Positions 15,533 to 22,549 of a stretch of DNA of 42,736 nt are shown piece after piece (the first letter of the stretch is position 1; every line of letters starts with the position of its first letter). Position numbers and translations under genes: made by a program. This DNA is from Lysinibacillus sp. FJAT-14745 (GTDB lineage Bacteria; Bacillota; Bacilli; Bacillales_A; Planococcaceae). The notes under the pieces were generated by a model. That model was not told the origin of the DNA, did not search any database, and worked only from the letters and a program-made list of their open reading frames with translations. The DNA is taken from the NCBI RefSeq assembly GCF_001275675.1, contig NZ_LITM01000008.1, positions 227,158 through 269,893 of the forward strand, read 5' to 3'.

Positions 15533-15637
15533 TTTATCGGGATAAATTTGTGATTTATCGGAACAATTTTGTGTTTTATCGGAACAATTTCGAGATTTAT
15601 CGGAATGTTTCATCAACTTATCGGAACATTAGATAAA
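15533..15637. repeat. 21-nt repeat array 1 (five units, TTTATCGG box)
   Basis: Five consecutive units start at 15533, 15554, 15575, 15596 and 15617, exactly 21 nt apart. Each begins TTTATCGG (CTTATCGG in the last), followed by a variable stretch that usually contains AATTT or ATTT. The array lies between the ilvA terminator and the terminator of the NERD gene, so it is probably outside any transcript body. Confidence 0.5.
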
Positions 15638-15667
15638 AACAGTCTATCTGACCGCTCTGATAGACTA
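15637..15667 (-). terminator. Terminator of the NERD-domain gene
   Basis: On the minus strand AGTCTATCA / TGATAGACT-type pairing (one mismatch) is followed by GTTTTTATC, just after the stop at 15670. Confidence 0.5.
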
Positions 15668-15669
15668 TA

Positions 15670-16614
15670 CTATTTAATAATATACTTTCGATTCTTCTTT
15701 GCGCCTACTTCTTGAAGCTGTAACGACTTCAATATTTTATAAACTGTTTTAACGCAAGAGATACCGAAAAAATCTTGAAATAAACTGTTGGATATCAATT
15801 CTCCATACATATAACGGTAATCTTTCAGTGCATCATTGAATGCTTGATTATCTACCTCACCACACTTCTCACACTGCCACTTACCTTGACGATATTGCAT
15901 GACAAATCGATAATCGCACTTAGAGCATAATACACCTTTCTTTAGTTCATCCATCCTCATATCGCATGTCCATTGTGTAGGTTTATGCATCTTTAGAATA
16001 TGTGTTGAGAGTTCTCTTAAAACTTTTTCACTTAGATAGACTTGTTGATGTTGCGTGAACAGCTGTTCTACCTTCTCAGCCAACCCACTCACATGAATAA
16101 TCGGTTGCGCAGACAAACTTGGTGTCATAATCATATTCGGATTTGCAGAGACGATCATATAAACAATAGGTATATGATAGCCAGCCTTTTGAAAAATCTG
16201 ATGTAAAAACCTAGCATGTCGCTTCACTTGATCAAAGGGATTTCTAAAGCCATCTACTTTGCCATCAGAAGTAATTCGAATAAACTGATGATTATCTTCC
16301 ATATATTCTACATGACCAACGATATTTTTAATTTCCACTATTAAAACAAAATTCCGTGACATCAATAATGTATCTATTTGATGGATTGATTCACCTTCAG
16401 CTTTAAGCTGTACATCATGCAATAAATAATGCGCATGCTCCAAATAGATTTCCTGCCATTCTCGATCTACTCTTTGCTCGCCTGCATACCCTGCTCTTGT
16501 TCTATTTAACATTTCTTGATAGTAAGTAGACTTTGGGTGAGATTTCGGTAACCGCCTTCCAAGCATTTCTAATGCGAGTTGCTTCGATGAGACTTCGCGC
16601 TTTTTCAGTAGCAT
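15670..16614 (-). CDS. NERD domain (nuclease-related) protein with zinc ribbon
   Basis: This 314-residue protein has a NERD domain at residues about 40-150: GYAGEQRVDREW, then the Asp of HQIDTLLMSRNFVLIVEIKN (D-x(n)-ExK core of restriction-like nucleases), then KVDGFRNPFDQVKRHARFL. Next come a linker, a C-x2-C...C-x2-C zinc ribbon (CSKCDYRFVMQYRQGKWQCEKC, residues about 230-252) and a C-terminal region, FFGISCVKTVYKILKSLQL, that looks helix-turn-helix-like. The ideal AAAGGAGG site lies 7 nt before the ATG. NERD proteins are suspected nucleic-acid-processing enzymes; the role here is unknown. Arrays of 21-nt repeats flank the gene on both sides. A stand-alone defence or DNA-processing function is possible but not shown. 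Confidence 0.5.
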   Translation of the reverse strand: MLLKKREVSSKQLALEMLGRRLPKSHPKSTYYQEMLNRTRAGYAGEQRVDREWQEIYLEHAHYLLHDVQLKAEGESIHQIDTLLMSRNFVLIVEIKNIVGHVEYMEDNHQFIRITSDGKVDGFRNPFDQVKRHARFLHQIFQKAGYHIPIVYMIVSANPNMIMTPSLSAQPIIHVSGLAEKVEQLFTQHQQVYLSEKVLRELSTHILKMHKPTQWTCDMRMDELKKGVLCSKCDYRFVMQYRQGKWQCEKCGEVDNQAFNDALKDYRYMYGELISNSLFQDFFGISCVKTVYKILKSLQLQEVGAKKNRKYIIK

Positions 16615-16647
16615 ATTTTCACCTCCTTTAGCTAGATTATAATGGAC

Positions 16648-16773
16648 TTTATCGAAAGAGTTTGCTTATTTATCGAGAACTTTTGATTGTTTATCGACCA
16701 ACTTTTTTAGTTTATCTACCAACTTTTTTAATTTATCACCCAACTTCCCAAAAATATCGACATCTAGCGAAAA
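16648..16773. repeat. 21-nt repeat array 2 (six units, TTTATC box), upstream of the NERD gene
   Basis: Units start at 16648, 16669, 16690, 16711, 16732 and 16753, exactly 21 nt apart. The first five begin TTTATC and the last reads AATATC. The remainder varies, often containing CCAACTTTTTTA. The array starts 34 nt before the NERD start codon, beside a TATAAT hexamer on the minus strand (16641-16636), so its first unit must overlap the promoter region of that gene. Confidence 0.5.
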
Positions 16774-16803
16774 AACGCCCACACCTATGTGTGAGCGTTT
16801 TAT
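16769..16803 (-). terminator. Terminator of the ABC transporter operon
   Basis: On the minus strand AAAACGCTCACAC / GTGTGGGCGTTTT form a stem with one mismatch around a short loop, followed by TTTTTCG. It lies a few nt after the ATPase gene stop. Confidence 0.5.
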
Positions 16804-16809
16804 CATTTA

Positions 16810-17604
16810 TTATCCTAGTAGCGCACGGTCTGAGTTCATTTTCTCACCGCGGATACGTTCGAACTCGGCCATTAAATCTGGGATGGTTAATTCATGCTTG
16901 CGATCCTCGCCAACCTCTAAAATGATTTGACCTTTATCCATCATAATTAGGCGATTTCCTAAGTCTAATGCTTGTTGCATATTGTGCGTGACCATCAATG
17001 TCGTTAAGTTGTCTTTCTCAACTAAATATTTTGTAATACGTGTGATTAACTCTGCACGAGATGGGTCAAGTGCCGCCGTATGCTCGTCTAGCAATAAAAT
17101 CGAAGGCTTCGTAAATGTTGCCATTAAAAGAGACAAAGCTTGACGCTCCCCTCCCGAAAGTAAGCCAACTTTTGCAGACAATCGATTTTCCAGATTTAAG
17201 CCCAACATCTGCAATGATTCCTTGAAAAATTCTCGACGCTTTTTATCAACACCGATTCGCATGCCTCTTCTCTTATTACGTGAATAAGCTAATGCTAAAT
17301 TTTCCTCAATCGTCATTGTTGGTGCTGTGCCAGCCATCGGATCCTGGAATACGCGGCCGATATAGTGAGAACGCTTATATTCTGGTAAAGTAGTAACCTC
17401 ATTCCCATCAATTGAAACCGTGCCGAAGTCTGGTGTTAACGCGCCAGAAATCATATTCATCATGGTCGATTTACCAGCACCATTACTGCCGATAATTGTG
17501 ACGAAATCCCCGGGCTTTAAGTGCAAATTAATTTCTGCAAGTGCTATTTTTTCATCAGGTGTACCTTCATTAAAAATCTTATTAATGCCGTTTAATTTAA
17601 GCAA
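16810..17604 (-). CDS. ABC transporter ATP-binding protein (partner of ABC_sub_bind lipoprotein)
   Basis: The 264-residue cytoplasmic ATPase has Walker A IIGSNGAGKSTMMN (residues about 38-51), Q-loop VFQDPMAG, signature LLSGGERQALSLLMA, Walker B PSILLLDEHTA and switch His in MVTHNMQQAL. It energises the permease encoded just upstream, whose stop overlaps this start by 8 nt. The TTG at 17604 fits the GGGAGGG site; the longer frame from 17625 does not. Systems with this type of binding protein include the tryptophan/tyrosine TrpXYZ importers, but the substrate is not fixed by sequence. A terminator follows. Confidence 0.5.
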   Translation of the reverse strand: MLKLNGINKIFNEGTPDEKIALAEINLHLKPGDFVTIIGSNGAGKSTMMNMISGALTPDFGTVSIDGNEVTTLPEYKRSHYIGRVFQDPMAGTAPTMTIEENLALAYSRNKRRGMRIGVDKKRREFFKESLQMLGLNLENRLSAKVGLLSGGERQALSLLMATFTKPSILLLDEHTAALDPSRAELITRITKYLVEKDNLTTLMVTHNMQQALDLGNRLIMMDKGQIILEVGEDRKHELTIPDLMAEFERIRGEKMNSDRALLG

Positions 17605-18625
17605 GGCCTTTCCCTCCCTGCTCAACCGTCTTTACTTGTGTCCTCTCTGCTGCGCGCTTCACCTTACGTTTGCGCTCCTTACTCTTATTGATAAATTGAG
17701 GTAAAACCAACGCTATAATAACAATGATAGCCGTTATTAATTTCATATCTCCTGAATCAAGGAAATCTACTCGTAATGCTAATGCTAAAATAATGCGATA
17801 AATAATGGCTCCAGCAATGACAGCGAAAGTTGTGCGCATAATCGTTTTTGTACCGAAAATTGCTTCGCCGATAATAACAGATGCAAGACCAATCACAATC
17901 ATCCCTATCCCCATACTGACATCTGAGAACTTCGAATATTGTGCGATTAGAGCTCCCGAAAATGCAACAAGTGCGTTAGAAAGCCCTAGCCCAAGAATAA
18001 TAAGTGTATCTGTATTTGCCGAGAAGCTACGAATCATACGCTTATTATCACCAGTTGCTCGAATAGCCAGTCCGACCTCTGTTTTTAAGAACCAGTCTAC
18101 AATGAACTTAATTAAAATCGTGATGATTAATACTACGATCACCGTACTCCATGTTGATGGTAGTTGCTGAACGCCGATGCCTTTTAATAAGTTATTTAAT
18201 GCCGTATCGATACCTAAATTACTCCAAAATGCTTGAAACTTTGAAAATAAAGTCTCTGAATTCAATAGTGGAATATTCGGACGACCTATCGTATTTTCTG
18301 TAGTTGATCCCATTATACGTAGGTTAATAGAATACAAAGCAATCATCATTAAAATCCCTGATAACAGAGGATTAATTTTCCCTTTTGTGTGAAGAATTCC
18401 TGTCATACATCCAGCAATAAATCCAGCAACAATTGCCACTAAAGTCGCTAAGATTGGGTGGTAGCCAAGCAGAATCATCGTTGCCGCTGTAGCCGCCCCT
18501 GTTACAAAGCTTCCATCAACCGTTAAATCCGGAAAATCTAACACGCGGAATGTTAAATACACACCAAGTGCCATAATTGCATAGATGATTCCCTGCTCCA
18601 TCGCGCCAAATATTGCTAAAAACAT
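17597..18625 (-). CDS. ABC transporter permease
   Basis: The 342-residue integral membrane protein has about eight to nine hydrophobic segments and a basic C-terminal tail (NKSKERKRKVKRAAERTQVK). The segments GIIYAIMALGVYLTFRVLDF, PDLTVDGSFVTGAA and LGLSNALVAFSGALIAQY are typical of permeases in the branched-chain-permease-like group that pair with ABC_sub_bind lipoproteins. An AGGAGA site precedes the ATG. It is the middle gene of the three-gene importer, but 440 nt containing a repeat element and a hairpin separate it from the lipoprotein gene. Confidence 0.5.
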   Translation of the reverse strand: MFLAIFGAMEQGIIYAIMALGVYLTFRVLDFPDLTVDGSFVTGAATAATMILLGYHPILATLVAIVAGFIAGCMTGILHTKGKINPLLSGILMMIALYSINLRIMGSTTENTIGRPNIPLLNSETLFSKFQAFWSNLGIDTALNNLLKGIGVQQLPSTWSTVIVVLIITILIKFIVDWFLKTEVGLAIRATGDNKRMIRSFSANTDTLIILGLGLSNALVAFSGALIAQYSKFSDVSMGIGMIVIGLASVIIGEAIFGTKTIMRTTFAVIAGAIIYRIILALALRVDFLDSGDMKLITAIIVIIALVLPQFINKSKERKRKVKRAAERTQVKTVEQGGKGLA

Positions 18626-18683
18626 AGTTGAATCATCTCCTAATAATTTCTTAAAATATAATGGCTCACCACCATAACTTGTA

Positions 18684-18813
18684 GTTGATTTCCGTTCCGA
18701 CTGGGCGCTTTCCTAGGGGCGTCCGATGAGCCGCTTCACTCGCTTCGCTCGCTCCAGGGTCTCATCTGTGACGCTGATCCCCAAGGAGTCGCCCAGTCTC
18801 CACTCCAATCAAC
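18684..18813 (+). repeat. GTTGATTTCCG inverted-repeat element, copy b, inside the ABC operon
   Basis: The outer arms GTTGATTTCCGTTCCGACTG and CAGTCTCCACTCCAATCAAC are imperfect complements. The interior holds GGGCGTCCGATGAG, a tract of CGCTTCGCTCGCT, and GGGTCTCATC with a TGTGACGCTGATCC segment. At 130 bp it is the longest, most complete copy. The region 18626-19064 otherwise holds only AT-rich sequence and the hairpin at 19005. Confidence 0.5.
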
Positions 18814-19004
18814 TTATCCACATGACATACAACTTTCAATGAAAACCATAATTTTCATATAAATTAGTGTTCTAATAAGATGCCACTAAAAAAGATTGCC
18901 CAACACACTTGTGGATCAATGCATAATTCTTAAATGTATCCTATCCACTAACGAGCGGTGATTCTTCCTCATAAATGATTTCCTTTTTTATTCTAAAAGT
19001 AGAT

Positions 19005-19037
19005 AAAGCGGGGGTAGTTTTAGTTCTCCCCCGCTTC
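19005..19037 (-). terminator. Terminator-like hairpin between lipoprotein and permease genes
   Basis: On the minus strand GCGGGGGA and CCCCCGC form a GC-rich stem around a loop with AACTAAAA, followed by TTTATCTACTTTT, about 28 nt after the lipoprotein stop. It probably causes full or partial termination, favouring excess binding protein over permease and ATPase. Confidence 0.5.
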
Positions 19038-19064
19038 GCTCCATAAGATGATCATGTCAGATCA

Positions 19065-20087
19065 TTACTTTTCTAAAAGCTCTGCACCCCAAGAATCTTT
19101 AATGTCGATTCCTAAATTATCGGCTACTTTTTTATTGATTAATAGTTTTAGCTTTTGTGGATATTGCGCTGGTATATCGGCAGGTTTTGCTTCACCTTTT
19201 AGAATCTTCACAGCCATTTGCCCCGCTTCATAACCGATGTCATAATATTCAAAACCATATGCCGCTAAGCCACCACGTGCCACAGAGTCAAGCTCTCCAA
19301 CAACTAGTGGTAATTTATTGGCATTCGCTACATCAATTACAGACTCAAGAGCCGAAACTACTGTATTATCAGTAATGATATAGAATGCATCTGCTTTACC
19401 GATCAATGATTCAGCAGCTTGTTTTACTTCCGCTGAAGTTGCTGCAGATGCCTCAACTACTGTTAGGCCTTGCTCACCCATGACCTTTTTCACTTCTTTT
19501 ATTTGTGCTACTGAGTTTTGCTCACCAGCGTTGTAAACCATACCTACTTTTTTCGCGCCTAGTTCCTTTAAGAATGCCACTGTTTTCGAAATAGTATCAG
19601 GATGTAAATCGATCGTTCCTGTTACATTTTTCCCTGGTTTCTCCATAGAATCTATTAACTGTGCGCCAACAGCATCTGTTACAGAAGTGAAGACAATTGG
19701 AATTTCACTAGTAGCTGTCGCTGCCGCTTGTGCAGATGGTGTAGAATTAGCAAAGATTAAATCTACATTGGCACTTACTAGATTGTTTGCAATCGTCGTG
19801 TTAAGGCTATTATCTCCTTGCGCTATTTGTGGATCGTACTCAACTTTTAATCCTGAATCTTCAATCGCCTTTTTAAAGCCATCAGTTGCAGCATTTAAAG
19901 ATGGATGCTCAACAATTTGAGTAATCCCGATTTTATATGTTTTGTCACTTGCATTGCCGCTCTCACTTGCATTATTCGTTTCTTTCCCCTTCGAATCCGA
20001 TGAACTAGAGCCACTGCTACCACAAGCAGCAAGCATTAAAACTAACCCAAATAACAGGAACGAAAGCTTTTTTAAATTGCTTTTCAC
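19065..20087 (-). CDS. ABC transporter substrate-binding lipoprotein (ABC_sub_bind family)
   Basis: The 340-residue protein has a lipoprotein signal peptide (LLFGLVLMLAAC, lipobox LAAC, Cys about 22) and a Gly/Ser-rich linker, then two Rossmann-like lobes typical of ABC_sub_bind (TrpX-like) proteins: YKIGITQIVEHPSLNAATDG, NLVSANVDLIFANSTPSAQ, IPIVFTSVTDAVGAQL, YIITDNTVVSALESV and GGLAAYGFEYYDIGYEAGQMA. It is anchored outside the membrane and delivers ligand to the permease. The start is a GTG after GGGGGGAT. A good promoter lies about 70 nt upstream. The ligand may be an aromatic amino acid, by family precedent only. Confidence 0.5.
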   Translation of the reverse strand: MKSNLKKLSFLLFGLVLMLAACGSSGSSSSDSKGKETNNASESGNASDKTYKIGITQIVEHPSLNAATDGFKKAIEDSGLKVEYDPQIAQGDNSLNTTIANNLVSANVDLIFANSTPSAQAAATATSEIPIVFTSVTDAVGAQLIDSMEKPGKNVTGTIDLHPDTISKTVAFLKELGAKKVGMVYNAGEQNSVAQIKEVKKVMGEQGLTVVEASAATSAEVKQAAESLIGKADAFYIITDNTVVSALESVIDVANANKLPLVVGELDSVARGGLAAYGFEYYDIGYEAGQMAVKILKGEAKPADIPAQYPQKLKLLINKKVADNLGIDIKDSWGAELLEK

Positions 20088-20120
20088 AAATAATCCCCCC
20101 GATATTATCTCTGATATTTA

Positions 20121-20146
20121 TCACACTTTATCCAAACGAAGTGTGA
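20121..20146. promoter_or_regulatory. Perfect dyad in the leader of the ABC lipoprotein gene
   Basis: TCACACTT-N10-AAGTGTGA is an 8-bp perfect inverted repeat, just downstream of the promoter at 20157-20185 and upstream of the ribosome site. It could be an operator or a 5' RNA hairpin; it has no T-run, so it is not a terminator. Confidence 0.5.
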
Positions 20147-20156
20147 ACGTATCGCT

Positions 20157-20185
20157 ATATTATCGTTATTATCGAGGTTCGTCAA
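20157..20185 (-). promoter_or_regulatory. Sigma-A promoter of the ABC lipoprotein gene
   Basis: On the minus strand TTGACG (20185-20180) and TAATAT (20162-20157) are separated by 17 nt, a near-consensus vegetative promoter. Confidence 0.5.
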
Positions 20186-20367
20186 CAACATTATGAATGT
20201 TCTGACTTTTAAAATTTGCTAAATATTTTATCTTTTCATTTAATTTGTCGCTTTAAACCGCTAAACTACGCTGTTTGTATAAATTGATTTCTTTTTCTAA
20301 CATAACAAAAATTTTTTTGACAATTTTGCGAAGTTATTTGATTTTTAAAGTAGTTTATGAAAAACCT

Positions 20368-20394
20368 AAAAAACCTGATTAGAAATGTCAGGTC
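20368..20394 (-). terminator. Terminator after the relic ORF
   Basis: On the minus strand CCTGA / TCAGG with a 9-nt loop is followed by TTTTTTAGG. It sits 25 nt after the stop of the relic frame at 20418-20558. Confidence 0.5.
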
Positions 20395-20417
20395 CTCATA
20401 ACAATTATCATTCACTC

Positions 20418-20558
20418 TTACTTTTTCAAGATATCTACTAACCAACTACTTTGGGGTAACGGGATATCTGGGAAGCATACGTGCGTTTGAGCAACACCTT
20501 GAATGGCTGAATAAAAACAACCTGCAAGTGCTTTAGAATCACCATCTCGTATTACTCC
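20418..20558 (-). pseudogene. Possible gene remnant (C-terminal end of an unknown protein)
   Basis: The minus strand has an open frame of 46 codons ending in TAA at 20420-20418 with no start codon or ribosome site. It reads with a protein-like composition: RDGDSKALAGCFYSAIQGV, then HVCFPDIPLPQSSWLVDILK. A terminator follows at the usual distance. Together these suggest the 3' end of a gene whose 5' part is lost. No family is recognised, and chance is possible given the length. Confidence 0.5.
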
Positions 20559-20670
20559 CTAATAAGATTTGATTGATATCTACAAATAATATTCCTTTTC
20601 AGTCTCCTTTTTTACATTTAATGCATATGATGCAAATGAGACTAGTGCTGTTCCCAAAAGGAGGAATACC

Positions 20671-20928
20671 ATGAATAATGATGGAATGGATTTAAATCAT
20701 CAACCTTCTTATTCAAAAGAGAAGCAAAATGCAAAAACAGGAGATATTGACACAATCATTTCTAATCTTTGTGACAGTCTATTCGAATTTGCTCTAGATT
20801 TTGCCTTAAATGCCTTAGAATATACAAAAGACCTAGATGAAGAACTAGAATATACGGATGAATTTAAAAAACAACTAGACGATCTAATTATTGAAATAGA
20901 AGAAATTAAAAATATTTTAGATGAGTAA
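20671..20928 (+). CDS. Small acidic hypothetical protein (85 aa)
   Basis: A textbook ribosome site (AAAGGAGG) lies 7 nt before the ATG. The protein has a polar N-terminus (about 25 residues), then a helical, strongly acidic stretch (DSLFEFALDFALNALEYTKD, then LDDLIIEIEEIKNILDE) with a heptad-like spacing of Leu/Ile, so a coiled coil or helical hairpin is likely. There is no signal peptide. No family is recognised. It lies 70 nt before the DUF1259 gene in the same direction, probably co-transcribed. Confidence 0.5.
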   Translation: MNNDGMDLNHQPSYSKEKQNAKTGDIDTIISNLCDSLFEFALDFALNALEYTKDLDEELEYTDEFKKQLDDLIIEIEEIKNILDE

Positions 20929-20998
20929 TTTCAAATCAGAACCCCTTACTACTTTCGCTCTAAGATATCCTCAAATATTAAAAAGTAGAGGTGTCTAA

Positions 20999-21394
20999 AT
21001 GCAAAATCCCCAAGATATTTGTACAAAATTTGCTCAGATTGCAAACGGTAAAGCTTCTGTCAAACATGGCGTATGCTCAGTAAAACTTAATCGCAATCTT
21101 AATGTGAAGATTCAAGGTCGCCCAAGTCGTAGTGCACTTCATGCTGGAATAACATTCGAATCACTTGATATATATGGAAATGCACTTAACTTAGGTGAAG
21201 TTGTAGTACTAGAAAAGGAAATACCTTCATTTGTTAAGGTACTTGCAGAAAATAATTTGATTATAAGTGCTGTTCATAATCACTGGATATATTCGGACCC
21301 CGCTATTTTATACGTTCACTTTCAATCAATAGAGCCCCCATTAATCTTTGCTCAAAAATTTGCTCAAGCATTTAGTCTATTAAAAAACTACTGA
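20999..21394 (+). CDS. DUF1259 family protein
   Basis: This 131-residue protein has the DUF1259 hallmarks: GRPSRSALHAGITFESLD, then GEVVVLEKEIPSFVKVL, and especially AVHNHWIYSDPAILYVHFQS with two His residues in the HNHW motif. Family members are small proteins of unknown function; some in actinobacteria are secreted lipoproteins, but no signal peptide is present here. AGAGGTG precedes the ATG. It ends in a terminator 13 nt downstream. Confidence 0.5.
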   Translation: MQNPQDICTKFAQIANGKASVKHGVCSVKLNRNLNVKIQGRPSRSALHAGITFESLDIYGNALNLGEVVVLEKEIPSFVKVLAENNLIISAVHNHWIYSDPAILYVHFQSIEPPLIFAQKFAQAFSLLKNY

Positions 21395-21406
21395 AATGTT
21401 CACTTT

Positions 21407-21437
21407 AAAAGAACTGCTTAGAACAGTTCTTTTTTGA
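21407..21437 (+). terminator. Terminator after the DUF1259 gene
   Basis: AAGAACTG / CAGTTCTT with a 7-nt loop is followed by TTTTTT. The stretch from here to the riboswitch at 21679 holds only AT-rich sequence and a short tRNA-like scrap. Confidence 0.5.
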
Positions 21438-21678
21438 TATGACTGGACTCTCCTTTAGTGCTTGCTTCTATAGTCCAATTTCAGCCCATCTATAAAGAAA
21501 AGTAGTACAAGCCCCCTTCTTATGGATTCAAAATTCGAATCCTGGTCACGCACACACATCTAATTAACGAGCAACGAACAAGAGCTAAATAATACCGTTA
21601 GCACTAAGAATTTCTACACTTTTTTTACTCATCGCTATTTACAAATAAGCATGAACATTGATATGATTGCATTTGCTT

Positions 21679-21719
21679 CACGTGGTTCGTAACCATCCCA
21701 CGTAAAAAAACTAAGGAGA
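21679..21719 (+). promoter_or_regulatory. preQ1-I riboswitch, translational, upstream of queT
   Basis: The P1 stem ACGTGG / CCACGT is closed by a GGTTCGTAACC-like loop and followed by an A-rich tail and AACTAAGGAG, in which the ribosome site is part of the expected pseudoknot. This is the architecture of the short preQ1 class I aptamer, which sequesters the ribosome site when preQ1 is bound. The downstream gene is a queuosine-precursor transporter, as expected. Confidence 0.5.
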
Positions 21720-21726
21720 AATGAAT

Positions 21727-22209
21727 ATGAAAATAAAATTTTTAGCAACGAGCGGCATTATTGCAGCGCTCTACATTGCTGTTACATTATTAGTCGCACC
21801 ATTCGGCTTTACAGAAGTGCAGTTCCGACTATCTGAAATGTTTAACCATCTAGTTGCCTTTAACCCTCGTTTTGCCGTTGGAATTATTATTGGTGTATTT
21901 ATCTCCAATATATTTTCACCAAACGGCATTATCGATTTGTATTTTGGTGTAGCCCATTCAATGATTACCCTTGGGTTGTTCATTCTTATTTGTAAATTTG
22001 TCAAAAATATTTGGGCTCGTTTAGTCATCAATACATTGTTATTTACATGCACAATGTTCATCATTGCCTTAGAATTAAACATAGCATTAGAATTACCATT
22101 CTTTTGGACATGGTTGACTGTTGCTGCAGGTGAATTTGTTGTCTTAGCGGTTGGTGCACCGATTATGTATATATTGAATAAACGCTTAAACTTCAAAAAT
22201 TTAATTTAA
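21727..22209 (+). CDS. queT: Queuosine precursor (preQ1) ECF transporter, S component QueT
   Basis: QueT is the substrate-binding membrane subunit of an energy-coupling-factor transporter that imports queuosine precursors. The 160-residue protein has about five to six membrane segments. VQFRLSEMFNHLVAFNPRFA near residue 35 and GLIDLYFGVAHS-like NGIIDLYFGVAHSMITL near 78 are family signatures. The ATG at 21727 lies 8 nt after AAGGAG; the ATG at 21721 is too close. Control by the preQ1 riboswitch immediately upstream supports the substrate. The ECF ATPases are not in the window. Confidence 0.5.
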   Translation: MKIKFLATSGIIAALYIAVTLLVAPFGFTEVQFRLSEMFNHLVAFNPRFAVGIIIGVFISNIFSPNGIIDLYFGVAHSMITLGLFILICKFVKNIWARLVINTLLFTCTMFIIALELNIALELPFFWTWLTVAAGEFVVLAVGAPIMYILNKRLNFKNLI

Positions 22210-22211
22210 AA

Positions 22212-22239
22212 GACGGATCTTATTAGATTCGTTTTTTTA
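22212..22239 (+). terminator. queT terminator
   Basis: ACGGATC / GATTCGT with a 6-nt loop is followed by TTTTTTT, directly after the stop. Confidence 0.5.
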
Positions 22240-22251
22240 TTTTCTTGATCC

Positions 22252-22280
22252 TTGACACTATTCTGAAAATACTTTACAAT
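22252..22280 (+). promoter_or_regulatory. Sigma-A promoter of the T-box/trpB transcript
   Basis: TTGACA (22252-22257) and TACAAT (22275-22280) are separated by exactly 17 nt, nearly consensus, about 30 nt upstream of the T-box leader. Confidence 0.5.
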
Positions 22281-22309
22281 TCATTTCAATAAATGCTAGG
22301 AAAAAGAAT

Positions 22310-22522
22310 AGTAGCAAGCGGTCGTACTTAAAGAGAGCTGATGGTTGGTGCAAATCAGTAGTACATACTTGTGAATGGACTTTGGAGCAGCCTCATCAAA
22401 TGTGAGGACGAATTTATTCCCCGTTACCGGAGTACGAAAGCGCGCAATTTTTGCGAATGAAGGTGGCACCACGGTTACTCGTCCTTTTTACAGAAGGATT
22501 GAAGTGGCTTTTTTTTATGGAA
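22310..22522 (+). promoter_or_regulatory. Tryptophan-specific T-box leader of trpB
   Basis: The leader has the T-box antiterminator sequence GAATGAAGGTGGCACCACGG (22454-22473), a stem I with AGAGAGCTGATGGTTGGTGC, and a specifier-loop-like GTGAATGGAC whose TGG (22376-22378) is the Trp codon. A competing terminator pairs CCAC...TCCTT with AAGGA...GTGG, followed by eight Ts near 22510. Uncharged tRNA-Trp would stabilise the antiterminator and switch on trpB when tryptophan is scarce. The specifier reading is from sequence, not a folded model. Confidence 0.5.
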
Positions 22523-22549
22523 AAATTAGAAAAGAGGAGTCGAGAAAAG

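Noticed and set aside
15533..15637. CRISPR array
   Set aside because: The regular 21-nt period has no constant repeat of 23 nt or more alternating with unique spacers; only a 6-8 nt box is constant, and no cas genes are near.
20088..20350. T-box upstream of the ABC_sub_bind lipoprotein gene
   Set aside because: Expected from some TrpXYZ systems, but no GGTGG-type antiterminator sequence or terminator pair lies between the promoter and the start codon.
21515..21560. tRNA-like 3' end (TTCGAATCC followed by a CA-rich tail)
   Set aside because: The T-loop sequence is present but the matching T-stem 5' strand and the rest of the cloverleaf are not; at most it is a decayed fragment.
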